Source: Comamonadaceae bacterium ALPHA2B (lineage in GTDB: Bacteria > Pseudomonadota > Gammaproteobacteria > Burkholderiales > Burkholderiaceae_C). From it: a stretch of DNA of 37,261 nt. Positions 23,697-33,396 of the stretch are shown here, one piece after another. The notes beneath the pieces are model-generated. The model was not told the origin of the DNA. It ran no database searches and saw only the letters and a list, made by a program, of their open reading frames with translations. The translations under genes and the position numbers were made by a program. The stretch is from assembly GCA_005503065.1 (NCBI GenBank), contig SCOE01000048.1, forward strand, positions 1 to 37,261, in the 5' to 3' direction. Each line of letters begins with the position of its first letter. Position 1 is the first letter of the stretch.

Positions 23697-24560
23697 CTAC
23701 GCGGCCGTATAGGCCAGGCGCACGTAGATCGGCGCGAAGGCCTCGGCCTGGGTGATCTCGACCAGGGTTTCCTTGGCGAGCTCGAGCATGGCGATGAAGG
23801 TCACCACCATCACCGGTGCGCCGCGCGAGGGGTCGAACAGCTCTTCGAACTCGACGAAGCGTCGGCCCTGCAGCGTGCGCAGCACGATGCTCATGTGCTC
23901 GCGCACCGACAGCTCCTCGCGCGAGATCTTGTGGTGCTGCACGAGCTTGGCCCGCTTGAGGATGTCGGCCCAGGCCTCGCGCAGATCGCCCACGCTCACT
24001 TCGGGGAAGCGCGGCTTGAGCGACTGCTCGATGTAGACCTGCGCCTTCCAGAAGTCGCGGCCGAAGGTGGGCATGGCCGAGAGCGCCGCGGCCTGCATCT
24101 TGGCCTGCTCGTACTCCAGCAGGCGGCGCACCAGTTCGGCCCGCGGGTCCTCGGCTTCTTCGCCCTCGGCCGTCTTCTTGGGCGGCAGCAGCATGCGCGA
24201 CTTGATCTCGATGAGCATGGCCGCCATCAGCAAGTACTCGGCCGCCAACTCGAGGTTGCGCGTGCGGATCTCCTCGACGTAGGCCAGGTACTGGCGCGTC
24301 AGCCCCGCCATGGGGATGTCGAGGATGTTGAAGTTCTGCTTGCGGATCAGGTAGAGCAGCAGGTCCAGCGGGCCCTCGAAGGCCTCGAGGAAGACCTCCA
24401 GCGCGTCGGGCGGGATGTAGAGGTCGTTCGGCAGCGAGAACAGCGGCTCGCCGTACAGCCGTGCCAGCGCCACCTGGTCGACGACCTCGGGCATCGGCTT
24501 CACCACCGTGGCGCCGTCCTCGTCATCGTCGTGCGCGGGATGCGCCTCGGAGCCGTTCAT
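23697..24560 (-). CDS. scpA: Segregation and condensation protein A
   Basis: This 287-residue kleisin subunit works with ScpB and SMC in chromosome condensation and segregation. The family core begins FEGPLDLLLYLIRKQNFNIL at about residue 60, followed by AAEYLLMAAMLIEIKSRMLLP. The C-terminal winged-helix part contains FEELFDPSRGAPVMVVTFIA. The first ~50 residues are an acidic, poorly conserved extension. In many Burkholderiales it follows a DUF3460 gene, as here. Confidence 0.95.
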   Translation of the reverse strand: MNGSEAHPAHDDDEDGATVVKPMPEVVDQVALARLYGEPLFSLPNDLYIPPDALEVFLEAFEGPLDLLLYLIRKQNFNILDIPMAGLTRQYLAYVEEIRTRNLELAAEYLLMAAMLIEIKSRMLLPPKKTAEGEEAEDPRAELVRRLLEYEQAKMQAAALSAMPTFGRDFWKAQVYIEQSLKPRFPEVSVGDLREAWADILKRAKLVQHHKISREELSVREHMSIVLRTLQGRRFVEFEELFDPSRGAPVMVVTFIAMLELAKETLVEITQAEAFAPIYVRLAYTAA

Positions 24561-24570
24561 GGATGGTGGT

Positions 24571-24640
24571 GCTATGAAAAAAATAGCGCCCCGCGCAAGC
24601 GGGGCGGGCGTTCCAGGCCGATTTGGCCTGAAAAGGCCGG
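24571..24640. repeat. Dispersed GCTAT/ATAGC repeat, copy 4
   Basis: GCTATGAAAAAAATAGC (24571-24587) is followed by a GC palindrome (GCCCCGC...GCGGGGC) and GGCCGATTTGGCC. It separates DUF3460 from scpA. The GC hairpin could act as a transcription stop between the two genes. Confidence 0.65.
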
Positions 24641-24641
24641 T

Positions 24642-24845
24642 TCAGCCCTTGGTCTGGTAGACGTAGGGCTGCTGCGACACGGTGCCGGCGTCGATCTCGG
24701 CCTGCGCGTCGCGGTCGATCGCCTTGTCCCACAGCAGGGCGCGGCCGGCGCGCTGCTCGGCTTCCAGGTCGGGCTTCTGGCGGCGCATCTGCTCGATGAA
24801 CTGGGTGGCGTCGGAGGTGTAGTGGGGGCGGGCGAAGATCGACAT
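24642..24845 (-). CDS. DUF3460 family small protein
   Basis: This 67-residue soluble protein has the DUF3460 pattern (FARPHYTSDATQFIEQMRRQ, then ALLWDK and VSQQPYVYQ). The family is restricted mainly to betaproteobacteria and its function is unknown. It lies upstream of scpA on the same strand and 50 bases from a divergent lipoprotein gene. Confidence 0.9.
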   Translation of the reverse strand: MSIFARPHYTSDATQFIEQMRRQKPDLEAEQRAGRALLWDKAIDRDAQAEIDAGTVSQQPYVYQTKG

Positions 24846-24895
24846 AGACTGGAACCTGAAGTGGCGCGGATTTTAACGACCGGGGAGTGATTGGC

Positions 24896-25402
24896 ATGAG
24901 CGCACGACGCAGCATGGGGCGCCCGCTGGGCCTGATGGCGGGTCTGGCGATGGTCCTGGGACTGGCCGCCTGCGACCCGCAGCGCATCGACAAGCTGGAG
25001 GAGGGCGTCTCCACCGAAGCCGACGTGCGCGCCCAGTTCGGCGAACCCGATAACATCTGGGACGCACCGGGTGGGCGGGTGCTGGAGTACAACCGCCAGC
25101 CCCAGGGCCAGAAGAACTACATGATCACCATCGGCGCCGACGGCAGGATGAGCGCACTGCGCCAGGTGCTCACGCCCGAGAACTTCGCCCGGGTGCGGCC
25201 CGGCATGCCGATGGAAGAGTTGCGCAAGCTGCTGGGCAACCCGGCCAAGGTCACGCCCTATGCGCTGAAGCGCGAAACCGAATGGGAGTGGCGCTGGGTG
25301 CAGCCGCCCAATTCGCCCATGGTCTTCACCGCCGTGCTCGACGACCACCAGTACGTGGTGCGCAGCGGCTCGTCGCCCGACCGCGGCACCGAAGCCAACT
25401 GA
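24896..25402 (+). CDS. BamE-like (SmpA/OmlA domain) lipoprotein
   Basis: This 168-residue precursor has a lipobox at LGLAAC (lipidated Cys26). Two SmpA/OmlA-like motifs follow: DKLEEGVSTEADVRAQFGEP near residue 35 and RVRPGMPMEELRKLLGNP near 105. The pattern of a short helix and a GxP turn repeated twice fits the BamE/SmpA fold, so a role at the outer membrane is likely. It is probably not the main BamE, which is usually shorter with a single domain. GGGGAG precedes the ATG. It is divergent from DUF3460. Confidence 0.75.
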   Translation: MSARRSMGRPLGLMAGLAMVLGLAACDPQRIDKLEEGVSTEADVRAQFGEPDNIWDAPGGRVLEYNRQPQGQKNYMITIGADGRMSALRQVLTPENFARVRPGMPMEELRKLLGNPAKVTPYALKRETEWEWRWVQPPNSPMVFTAVLDDHQYVVRSGSSPDRGTEAN

Positions 25403-25493
25403 CGGCGAAGCGCCCGCACATGGGTGCATCACCTGCGCCCGCCCGTGCAATGGCCCGGCGAAAGGCCCATGGCCGTCCTCAGGCATAACCGCC

Positions 25494-25521
25494 TTGCGCT
25501 CGTGCGCTCGCTCCCTAGAAT
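25494..25521 (+). promoter_or_regulatory. Candidate promoter of the formate dehydrogenase operon
   Basis: TTGCGC (25494-25499) and TAGAAT (25516-25521) are spaced by 16 bases, a plausible sigma-70 promoter 41 bases before the fdnG-like start. No obvious FNR or NarL site is seen in the gap. Confidence 0.5.
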
Positions 25522-25562
25522 GGCTTTGCTTCAGGAACGAAACAAAGAGTAAGGGCACCACG

Positions 25563-28500
25563 ATGCAACTCTCCCGCCGCCAGTTCATGAAAGTGACTGG
25601 CTCCACCCTGGCGGGCTCGAGTCTGGCACTGATGGGCTTCTCGCCGGCGACTGCGCTGGCCGAAGTGCGTCAGTACAAGCTCGCAGCCACCACCGTGACA
25701 CGCCAGACCTGCACCTACTGCTCGGTGGGTTGCGGCATCCTCATGTACTCGCTGGGCGACGGCGCCAAGAACGCCAAGGCCTCGGTGATCCACGTCGAGG
25801 GCGACCCCGACCACCCGGTCAACCGCGGGACGCTGTGCCCCAAGGGCGCCAGCCTGCTGGACATCGTCAACAGCCCGAACCGGCTCCTGTACCCCGAGTA
25901 CCGCGCGCCCGGCTCCAACGAGTGGAAGCGCATGTCCTGGGGCGAGGCCCTGGACCGCATCGCCAAGCTCATGAAGGCCGACCGCGACGCGAACTTCATC
26001 GAGACCACGGCCGACGGCAAGCGCGTCAACCGCTGGACCTCCACCGGCATGCTGGCCGCCTCGGCCTCCAGCAACGAAGCCGGCTACATCACCCACAAGG
26101 TCGCCCGCAGCTGGGGCCTTCTTCCTTTCGACAATCAAGCGCGTGTCTGACACGGCCCGACGGTGGCAGGTCTTGCCCCGACGTTTGGCCGTGGAGCGAT
26201 GACGAACCATTGGGTCGACATCAAGAACGCGGATGTGATTCTGATCATGGGCGGCAATGCCGCCGAGGCGCACCCCTGCGGATTCAAGTGGGTGACGGAG
26301 GCGAAGGCGCACAACAAGGCGCACTTCATGGTGGTCGACCCGCGCTTCAACCGCTCGGCGTCGGTGGCCGACTTCTATGCGCCGATCCGCTCCGGCAGCG
26401 ACATCGTCTTCCTCGGCGGGATCATCAATTACCTGCTGACGAACGACAAGATCCACCACGACTACGTGAAGGCGTACACCGACTTCACCTTCCTCGTGCG
26501 TGAGGACTTCAACTTCGACGAGGGCTATTTCTCCGGCTACAACGAGGAAAAGCGCATCTACGACAAGACCAGCTGGGACTACCAGATGGGCGAGGACGGT
26601 TTCGTCAAGACCGACCCCACCCTGCAGGATCCGCGCTGCGTCTTCCAGCTGCTCAAGAAGCACTACGCCAGCTACACGCCCGAGAAGGTCGAGAGCGCCT
26701 GCGGCACGCCCAAGGCCAAGTTCCTGCACGTGTGCGAGCAGTTCGCGTCCACGGCCGTCGCCGGCCGCGCCGCGACCATCATGTACGCGCTCGGCTGGAC
26801 GCAGCACTCCATCGGCGCGCAGATCCTGCGCTGCGCCGCCATGGTCCAGCTGCTGTGCGGCAACATCGGCGTGGCGGGCGGCGGCATGAACGCGCTGCGC
26901 GGCCACTCGAACATCCAGGGCCTGACGGACCTGGGGCTGCTGTCGGCCAGCCTGCCCGGCTACCTCACGCTCCCGCGCGAGGCCGAGCAGGACTACCAGG
27001 CCTACATCGCGGCCCGCACGCAGAAGCCTCTGCGCGCCAACCAGATGAGCTACTGGCAGAACTACCCCAAGTTCCACGTCAGCCTCATGAAGGCCTGGTA
27101 CGGCCCGGCCGCCACGGCCGAGAACAACTGGGCCTACGACTGGCTGCCCAAGCTCGACAAGGAGTACGACATGCTCCAGATCTTCGAGCTCATGAACGAG
27201 GGCAAGGTCAACGGCTACCTGGCCCAGGGCTTCAACCCGCTGGCCGCGCTGTCGAACAAGTCGCGCGTGCGCGACGGGCTGTCCAAGCTCAAGTTCCTGG
27301 TCATCATGGACCCGCTGGCCACGGAAACCTCGGAGTTCTGGAAGAACTACGGCGAGCACAACGACGTCGATCCCGCGAAGATCCAGACCGAGGTGTTCCG
27401 CCTGCCCACCACCTGCTTCGCCGAGGAAGAGGGCGCCGTCGTCAGCTCCTCGCGCGTGCTGCAGTGGCATTGGAAGGCGGCCGAGCCGCCGGGCGAGGCC
27501 TGGACCGACATCCGCATCATGTCGGGCCTGCACCTGCGCCTGAAGGAGCTCTACAACAAGCAGGGCGGCCGGTTCGGCGACCCGATCCAGAAGCTTTGGT
27601 GGCCCTACGCGCATGCGGCCGAGCCCACGCCGGCCGAGGTCGCCAAGGAATACAGCGGCCGCGCCCTGGTCGACCTGAAGGACCCGGCCGACCCGACCAA
27701 GGTCACGCGCAAGGCGGGCGAGCAGCTCGCCGGCTTCGCCGAGCTGAAGGACGACGGCAGCACCCTGTGCGGCTGCTGGATCTTCTCCGGCGCCTGGACG
27801 CAGGCGGGCAACCAGATGGGCCGGCGCGACAACTCCGACCCCACGGGCATCGGCAACACGCTCAACTGGGCCTGGGCCTGGCCGGCCAACCGGCGCGTGC
27901 TCTACAACCGCGCCTCGTGCGATCCGGCGGGCAACCCCTGGAACCCGAAGCGCCAGCTGGTCAAGTGGGGCGGCAGTGCGTGGGGCGGGGCCGACGTGCC
28001 CGACTTCGGCGCCACCCTGGCGCCCGAGACCGGTGCCGGCCCGTTCATCATGAACCCCGAGGGCGTGGCCCGCTTCTTCTCCCGCAAGGGGCTGAACGAG
28101 GGGCCGTTCCCGACCCACTACGAACCCTTCGACACGCCCCTGGGCTACAACCCCATGTACCCCAAGAACGCCAAGGCGACCAGCTCGCCCGCGGCGCGCG
28201 TGTTCAAGTCGGTCTGGGACACCTTCGGCAAGGCGGACGAGTTCCCGCACGTGGGCACCACCTACCGGCTCACGGAGCACTTCCACTACTGGACCAAGCA
28301 CGCCCTGCTCAATGCGATCACGCAGCCCGAGCAGTTCGTCGAGATCGGCGAGGCGCTGGCGCAGAGCCTGGGCATCGCCAACGGCACCATGGTGAAGGTG
28401 AGCTCCAAGCGCGGCTACATCAAGGCGGTGGCCCTGGTCACCAAGCGGATCAAGCCGATGACCATCGAGGGCAAGACCGTGCACCACGTGGGCATCCCCA

Positions 28501-28628
28501 TCCATTGGGGCTTCAAGGGTCTGACCAAGCCGGGCTTCCTGGCCAACACGCTCACGCCCTTCGTGGGCGACGGCAACACCAACACACCCGAGTTCAAGAC
28601 CTTCCTGGTCAAGGTGGAAAAGGTCTAG
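25563..28628 (+). CDS. fdnG: Formate dehydrogenase alpha subunit, selenocysteine-containing
   Basis: This is the 1021-residue catalytic subunit of a membrane-bound respiratory formate dehydrogenase (FdnG/FdoG class), which oxidises formate to CO2 on the periplasmic side. A Tat signal (SRRQFMK, residues 4-10) starts it. [4Fe-4S] ligands are Cys50, Cys53, Cys57 and Cys92, and a molybdopterin domain follows. The frame is interrupted by TGA at 26148-26150, read as selenocysteine 196 ([18 protein letters not shown]), the same position as in E. coli FdnG/FdoG. A SECIS hairpin follows, and selA, selB and selC lie downstream. It should be annotated as one gene, not two broken ones. FdnG and FdoG are not distinguished by sequence here. 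Confidence 0.97.
26148..26190 (+). promoter_or_regulatory. Selenocysteine UGA codon and bacterial SECIS element
   Basis: The UGA (26148-26150) is followed by a hairpin. CGG (26161-26163), a bulged T (26164) and GGCA (26165-26168) form the left side; the loop is GGTCT (26169-26173); TGCC and CCG (26174-26180) form the right side. The bulged U and GGUCU loop are the features SelB recognises in E. coli fdhF and fdnG. GGCC at 26154-26157 and at 26187-26190 can form an outer stem. Confidence 0.93.
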
Positions 28629-28632
28629 CGCC

Positions 28633-29598
28633 ATGTCCATGCAATCCCTCGACATCAAGCGCCGCTCCGCCACCACCACGCCCGCGCCCAGCCAGCGCGA
28701 GGCCTACGCGGGCGAGGTCGCCAAGCTCATCGACGTCTCCAAGTGCATCGGCTGCAAGGCCTGCCAGACGGCGTGCATGGAGTGGAACGACCTGCGCGAC
28801 GACGTGGGCGTCACCACCGGCGTCTATGACAACCCGATGGACCTCACCGAGAACTCCTGGACCGTCATGCGGTTCACCGAGTACGAGAACGAGGAATCGG
28901 GCAACCTCGAGTGGCTGATCCGCAAGGACGGCTGCATGCACTGCGAGGACCCGGGCTGCCTCAAGGCCTGCCCCTCGCCGGGCGCCATCGTCCAGTACGC
29001 CAACGGCATCGTCGACTTCCATGAAGAGGCGTGCATCGGCTGCGGCTACTGCGTCACCGGCTGCCCGTTCAACGTGCCGCGCATTTCCAAGAAGGACAAG
29101 AAGGCCTACAAGTGCACCCTGTGCTCCGACCGCGTCGCGGTCGGCCAGGAGCCCGCCTGCGTCAAGACCTGCCCCACCGGCGCCATCATGTTCGGCACCA
29201 AGAAGGCGATGAAGGACCAGGCCGAGGAGCGCATCGAGGACCTGAAGGAACGCGGCTTCAAGCAGGCCGGCCTGTACGACCCGGCCGGCGTGGGCGGCAC
29301 GCACGTCATGTACGTGCTGCACCATGCCGACAAGCCGGGCCTGTACCACGGCCTGCCGGCGGAGCCCACCATCAGCCCGATGGTCAGCCTCTGGAAGGGC
29401 GTCACCAAGCCCCTGGCGCTGGCGGGGATCGCGCTCACCGCGCTGGCCGGCTTCTTCCACTACACGCGCACCGGCCCCAACGAGGTGACGGAAGAGGAAG
29501 ACATCGACGCCGAGGCGCATGCCCTCGCGCGGCGCGACGATGCCGGCGTGGACGCCACGGGCCATCAGAAGGAGGTGCGCCATGAGCAGCAAGGCTGA
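28633..29598 (+). CDS. fdnH: Formate dehydrogenase beta (iron-sulfur) subunit
   Basis: This 321-residue subunit carries electrons from the alpha to the gamma subunit. It has four [4Fe-4S] ferredoxin-type clusters: C38[10 protein letters not shown], then [24 protein letters not shown], and CTLCSDR with CVKTCPTG. The second cluster region reads [19 protein letters not shown]-terminal membrane helix ([16 protein letters not shown]) anchors it in the periplasmic face of the inner membrane, as in E. coli FdnH. It starts 4 bases after the alpha-subunit stop and overlaps the gamma gene by 17 bases. Confidence 0.96.
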   Translation: MSMQSLDIKRRSATTTPAPSQREAYAGEVAKLIDVSKCIGCKACQTACMEWNDLRDDVGVTTGVYDNPMDLTENSWTVMRFTEYENEESGNLEWLIRKDGCMHCEDPGCLKACPSPGAIVQYANGIVDFHEEACIGCGYCVTGCPFNVPRISKKDKKAYKCTLCSDRVAVGQEPACVKTCPTGAIMFGTKKAMKDQAEERIEDLKERGFKQAGLYDPAGVGGTHVMYVLHHADKPGLYHGLPAEPTISPMVSLWKGVTKPLALAGIALTALAGFFHYTRTGPNEVTEEEDIDAEAHALARRDDAGVDATGHQKEVRHEQQG

Positions 29599-30310
29599 AC
29601 GCCCCGTGCGGGACGACTTCGTCGTCGACAACCAGGGCCGCCCGGCCATCGAGCGCTACACGCCCAACGAGCGCAGCAACCACTGGCTCACCGCCATCTG
29701 CTTCGTGCTGCTGGCGCTGTCGGGCCTGGCGCTGTTCCATCCGGCCATGTTCTGGCTGACGGCGCTGTTCGGCGGCGGGCCGTGGACGCGCATCCTCCAC
29801 CCCTTCATCGGGGTGGTGATGTTCGTGTCCTTCCTGGTCCTGGTGATCCGCTTCTGGCACCACAACTTCCTGCACGCCAACGACCGGCAGTGGATGAGGC
29901 AGATGGGCGACGTGCTCAACAACCGCGAGGAGCGCCTGCCCAAGGTGGGCCGCTACAACGCGGGCCAGAAGGTGCTGTTCTGGGTGCTGCTGGTCAGCAT
30001 GGTCTGCCTGCTGCTCACCGGGCTGGTGATGTGGCGCGCGTACTTCAGCCACCTGTTCCCCATCGGCATCATCCGGCTCGCCTCGCTGCTGCACGCCTTC
30101 TTCGGCTTCGTCATCATCTGCTCCATCATCGTCCACATCTATGCGGCGATCTGGGTCAAGGGCTCCATCAAGGCCATGACGCAGGGCACGGTGAGCTACG
30201 CCTGGGCGCGCAAGCACCACACCGCCTGGTACGAGGAAGTGGTCGACCGCGAGCAGAGCCATGCCCGCCGCGCCGCCGAGCGGCGAGACCCCAGCGCGCC
30301 GGTGGCCTGA
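29582..30310 (+). CDS. fdnI: Formate dehydrogenase gamma (cytochrome b556) subunit
   Basis: This 242-residue inner-membrane cytochrome b passes electrons from the beta subunit to quinone. There are four membrane helices, with heme-ligand histidines expected in [22 protein letters not shown] and [19 protein letters not shown]. It is longer than E. coli FdnI because of N- and C-terminal polar extensions. The ATG at 29582 lies inside the end of the beta gene (17-base overlap), indicating coupled translation. A strong terminator follows it. Confidence 0.95.
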   Translation: MSSKAERPVRDDFVVDNQGRPAIERYTPNERSNHWLTAICFVLLALSGLALFHPAMFWLTALFGGGPWTRILHPFIGVVMFVSFLVLVIRFWHHNFLHANDRQWMRQMGDVLNNREERLPKVGRYNAGQKVLFWVLLVSMVCLLLTGLVMWRAYFSHLFPIGIIRLASLLHAFFGFVIICSIIVHIYAAIWVKGSIKAMTQGTVSYAWARKHHTAWYEEVVDREQSHARRAAERRDPSAPVA

Positions 30311-30374
30311 CGGTCCACCCGGTGCCACGGGGCAGGGCGCTCGCATAGACTCGCCGCAGCCCCAAACGAAGCGC

Positions 30375-30407
30375 GAAGCGCCGGGCCAGCCCCGGCGCTT
30401 CTTTTTT
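30375..30407 (+). terminator. Rho-independent terminator after the fdn genes
   Basis: This is a perfect 11-bp stem (30375-30385 and 30391-30401) with a CCAGC loop and a T6 run (30402-30407). It marks the end of the alpha-beta-gamma operon, so fdhE and the sel genes need their own promoter or read-through. Confidence 0.93.
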
Positions 30408-30440
30408 GTACTTCTCTTGTGCAGTGCCTTGCGCCCCCCA

Positions 30441-30500
30441 CCGTTCGGGCTGAGCTCGTCGAAGCCCTGCGCGGCGCTTCGACAAGCTCAGCGTGAACGG
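30441..30500. repeat. REP-type palindrome upstream of fdhE
   Basis: CCGTTCGGGCTGAGCTCGTC and its inverted partner (CTTCGACAAGCTCAGCGTGA) form a long imperfect hairpin. This is the widespread proteobacterial repeat with the GAGCTTGTCGAAG core. A related element lies at 33285-33368. It lies just before fdhE, where a promoter would be expected. Confidence 0.8.
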
Positions 30501-30542
30501 ATTGGAGATGGTCCTCGGCCCACATCACAACCGCGAACCGCC

Positions 30543-31493
30543 GTGCAACGCATCCTCCAACCCGGTGAAATCGAAGCCCTCGACAAGGTGAGCTTTCCGC
30601 GCGTGCGGCTGCCGCAGCCGGCCGCGCTGTTCCAGGAGCGTGCCGCGCGCCTGCGCCAGTTGGCCGACGGCAATCCCATCGCCGACTACCTGCACTTCGC
30701 CGCCCGCATCGTCGATGCCCAGCAGCGCCTCGCGGCGAAGGCGCCGGCGGCCGAGCCCGTGGCCGACGAGGTCGTGCGGCAAGCCAACGCCAACGGCATG
30801 CCGCTGCTGCCCGCGTCCGATGCGCTCGACGCCGCCTGGCGCGACGCGCTGCGCGCGCTGGTGGCCGAGGTGCGGGCCGACGCCGCGACGCCCGCGCCGC
30901 TGCAGCCCGTGCTCGACCGGCTGGCCGCCACCGGCGACGACGCGCTCGACGCTCTGGCCCGCCAGGCACTGGCCGACAACCTGGGCCGCGAAGACATCGC
31001 TGCCGCTCCCTTCGTCATGGCCGCGCTGCAGGTCGCCTTCTCGGCCCGCGCCGCCGTCGTCGACGAGCGCACCGTGCCCTACGCCGAGCCCGCCACCATC
31101 TGCCCCGTGTGCGGCAGCGCCCCGGTGGCCAGCGTGCTGCGCATCGGCGGCGAGGCCGGCGGCCACCGCTACCTGCACTGCGGCGTGTGCGAGACCGAAT
31201 GGCACATGGTGCGCGTCAAGTGCAGCCACTGCGAATCGACCGAGGGCGTGCGCTACCAGGGCCTGGAAGGCGAGGGCATCACCGCCAAGGCCAAGGACCA
31301 GGTCGTGCTCGCCGAAACCTGCAGCGTGTGCCACACCTACCGCAAGCTCGTGAACCAGGAGAAGAGCCCCTTCGCCGAGCCCCTGGCCGACGACTTGGCC
31401 AGCCTCACGCTCGACCTGCTGATGGGCGACACCGAGTTCTCGCGCGCGAGCAGCAATCCGTTGTTGGCGATCGAGAAGCCCTTGGCCGTGTGA
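30543..31493 (+). CDS. fdhE: Formate dehydrogenase accessory protein FdhE
   Basis: This 316-residue protein is needed for formation of active membrane-bound formate dehydrogenase; FdhE binds iron and interacts with the catalytic subunit. Four CxxC motifs of the rubredoxin-like C-terminal half are visible: [22 protein letters not shown] and CSVCHTY. The N-terminal half has the family's [20 protein letters not shown]. Length matches E. coli FdhE (309). The GTG start at 30543 is chosen because no ATG lies upstream in frame near the conserved start; no good ribosome binding site is seen, so it is uncertain. Confidence 0.92.
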   Translation: MQRILQPGEIEALDKVSFPRVRLPQPAALFQERAARLRQLADGNPIADYLHFAARIVDAQQRLAAKAPAAEPVADEVVRQANANGMPLLPASDALDAAWRDALRALVAEVRADAATPAPLQPVLDRLAATGDDALDALARQALADNLGREDIAAAPFVMAALQVAFSARAAVVDERTVPYAEPATICPVCGSAPVASVLRIGGEAGGHRYLHCGVCETEWHMVRVKCSHCESTEGVRYQGLEGEGITAKAKDQVVLAETCSVCHTYRKLVNQEKSPFAEPLADDLASLTLDLLMGDTEFSRASSNPLLAIEKPLAV

Positions 31494-31509
31494 CGGCTGT
31501 CGAATACGG

Positions 31510-31625
31510 GCAGCCGAACGCAGAGGGCGCGGAAGTCACGCAGAAGGCGCAGAGCAATCCATTGATGATTCTTCGGTCTTTTCTGCGCCCTTTGCGAAAC
31601 CTTCGCGGCCTCTGCGTTCGGCTGT
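31510..31625. repeat. Imperfect inverted-repeat element between fdhE and selA
   Basis: A left arm of about 45 bases (31510-31555, core CGAACGCAGAGGGCGCGGAA) and a right arm (31580-31625, TTCTGCGCCCTTTGCGAAAC then CTCTGCGTTCGGCTGTC) are imperfect reverse complements around a short AT-richer centre. There is no ORF. It resembles a MITE-like or intergenic repeat known in many betaproteobacteria. It fills nearly all of the gap. Confidence 0.8.
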
Positions 31626-31641
31626 CCGATTCCGATTCCCA

Positions 31642-33069
31642 ATGACCGACCCCCTCCGCCTCCCCTCCGTCGACCGCGCCCTCGCCACGCCCGCCATGCA
31701 GGCGCTGGCCGACCGCTACGGCCACAGTGCCGTCGCCACCGCCCTGCGTACCGAGTTCGACGCGCTGCGCCCGCAGGCCCTGGCGGGGCAACTGAGTGCC
31801 GAGGCCATCGCCGACGATACGCTCGCCACGGCCTGCGAACGCCGCCTGGCCGCGCGCTTCGCGCCGCGCCTGAAGGCCGTGTTCAACCTCACGGGCACCG
31901 TGCTGCACACCAACCTCGGCCGCGCGCTGCTCCCCGACGAAGCCGTGCAGTCGGTGATGCGCGCGCTCACCGCGCCGGCCAACCTGGAATTCGACCTGGC
32001 CACCGGCGGCCGTGGCGACCGCGACGACCTGGTCGACGAGGTGCTGTGCGAACTGACCGGCGCCGAGGCGGCCACGGTCGTCAACAACAACGCGGCGGCC
32101 GTGCTGCTCACGCTGAGCGCGCTGGCCTCGCGCAAGGACGTCATCGTCTCGCGCGGCGAGCTGGTCGAGATCGGTGGCGCCTTCCGCATCCCCGACATCA
32201 TGTCGCGCGCCGGCGCGCGCCTGGTCGAGGTCGGCACCACCAACCGCACCCACGCCAAGGACTACGCCGAGGCGATCACCGAGCGCACCGCGCTGCTGAT
32301 GAAGGTGCACACCAGCAACTACGCCGTCACCGGCTTCACCAAGAGCGTGCCCGAGGCCGAGGTGGCCGCCATCGCCCACGCGCGCCACCTGCCGCTGGCC
32401 GTCGACCTGGGCAGCGGCACGCTGGTCGACATGGCGCAGTGGGGCCTGCCCAAGGAGCCCACCGTGCGCGAGACCATCGCCGCCGGGGCCGACCTCGTCA
32501 CCTTCAGCGGCGACAAGCTGCTGGGCGGCCCGCAGGCCGGCCTCATCGTCGGCCGCAAGGACCTGATCGCGAAGATCAAGAAGAACCCGCTCAAGCGCGC
32601 GCTGCGCGTGGGCAAGCTCACGCTGGCCGCGCTCGAGCCCGTGCTGCGCCTGTACCTCGCGCCCGAGCACCTCGCCGAGCGGCTGACCACGCTGCGCCTG
32701 TTCACCCGCACGCGCGCGCAGATGCAGGCCCAGGCCGAGCGCCTGCTGCCTGCCGTGCAGCAGGCCGTGGCGCCCGACTTCGACGTTGCCGTGGCGCCCA
32801 TGGCCAGCCAGATCGGCAGCGGCGCACTGCCCGTCGACACCCTGCCCAGCGCCGGCCTGCGCCTGACGCCGCGCGAGGCCAGGCGCGCCGGCCGCCAGCT
32901 CGCCCGGCTCGAAGCCGCGCTGCGTGGCCTGCCGCGCCCCGTGATCGGCCGCATCGCCGACCAGTCGCTGTGGCTGGATCTGCGCTGCCTCGAGGTGGGT
33001 GACGAGGCGGCGTTCGGCAATCAGCTGCCGGCGTTGCGCAGCGCCTTGGCCGCCGAAGGGAAGCGGTAA
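31642..33069 (+). CDS. selA: L-seryl-tRNA(Sec) selenium transferase
   Basis: This 475-residue PLP enzyme converts seryl-tRNA(Sec) to selenocysteyl-tRNA(Sec) with selenophosphate. The family core is present: [16 protein letters not shown] near residue 82, [13 protein letters not shown], and PLP-binding Lys292 in [13 protein letters not shown]. Length is typical of SelA. The start [11 protein letters not shown] (31642) is the family start. With selB and selC downstream it provides Sec synthesis for the formate dehydrogenase. Confidence 0.97.
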   Translation: MTDPLRLPSVDRALATPAMQALADRYGHSAVATALRTEFDALRPQALAGQLSAEAIADDTLATACERRLAARFAPRLKAVFNLTGTVLHTNLGRALLPDEAVQSVMRALTAPANLEFDLATGGRGDRDDLVDEVLCELTGAEAATVVNNNAAAVLLTLSALASRKDVIVSRGELVEIGGAFRIPDIMSRAGARLVEVGTTNRTHAKDYAEAITERTALLMKVHTSNYAVTGFTKSVPEAEVAAIAHARHLPLAVDLGSGTLVDMAQWGLPKEPTVRETIAAGADLVTFSGDKLLGGPQAGLIVGRKDLIAKIKKNPLKRALRVGKLTLAALEPVLRLYLAPEHLAERLTTLRLFTRTRAQMQAQAERLLPAVQQAVAPDFDVAVAPMASQIGSGALPVDTLPSAGLRLTPREARRAGRQLARLEAALRGLPRPVIGRIADQSLWLDLRCLEVGDEAAFGNQLPALRSALAAEGKR

Positions 33070-33150
33070 GCACGTTGTCCTGATCGGTTGACGGGTCAGC
33101 GCCGGGGCGCTCAGGCCTTGGCGGCCGTGCCTCCGGGTTGGCTCCTCCGA

Positions 33151-33212
33151 TTCAAGCCAAATCGGCCTGCAGCGCCCGTCCGGCGGGCGCGAGCAGCTAT
33201 GAAATCGATAGC
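33151..33212. repeat. Dispersed GCTAT/ATAGC repeat, copy 5
   Basis: This copy is in reverse orientation: AAATCGGCCTGCAGCGCCCG, GGCGGGCGC, then AGCTATGAAATCGATAGC at its end. It lies after selA. Confidence 0.7.
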
Positions 33213-33284
33213 GGCTGAGCCGCCAGGCCGTCGTCCGGCCCTTGAGGCGCGCCAGCCGCCACTTGGCCCGTTCATCGTGCATCC

Positions 33285-33368
33285 CCGTTCACGCCGAGCT
33301 TGTCGAAGCGCCCCGCAAGGCTTCGACCCTTCGACAAGCTCAGGACAGCTCAAGCTCAGCCCGAACGG
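33285..33368. repeat. REP-type repeat downstream of selA
   Basis: CCGTTCACGCCGAGCTTGTC and its inverted partner, with a second GAGCTTGTCGAAG-like core inside (CTTCGACAAGCTCAGGAC), form a compound palindrome. It is related to the element at 30441-30500 but longer and rearranged in the middle. Confidence 0.75.
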
Positions 33369-33396
33369 CTGTGGCGAGTCTTGGCGTGCCGACTCC

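Larger units (their letters stand above)
33070..33396. other. Intergenic region between selA and the glycine-zipper gene
   Basis: This 327-base gap holds no gene. It contains copy 5 of the dispersed repeat (33151-33212) and a REP-type repeat (33285-33368). The stretch GCCGTGCCTCCGGGTTGGCT near 33124 matches a short segment inside selB (about 34415). Confidence 0.7.

Noticed and set aside
25563-28628. The alpha subunit of formate dehydrogenase looks like two separate frames broken by TGA at 26148, as in a pseudogene.
   Set aside because: Both halves are in the same frame, the TGA falls at the family's Sec196, a SECIS hairpin follows, and selA, selB and selC are present.
25515-28679. A very long open frame (over 1000 codons) on the minus strand across the formate dehydrogenase gene.
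   Set aside because: It is the antisense shadow expected in high-GC DNA, rich in Ala, Arg, Gly and His with no family motifs, opposite a certain gene.
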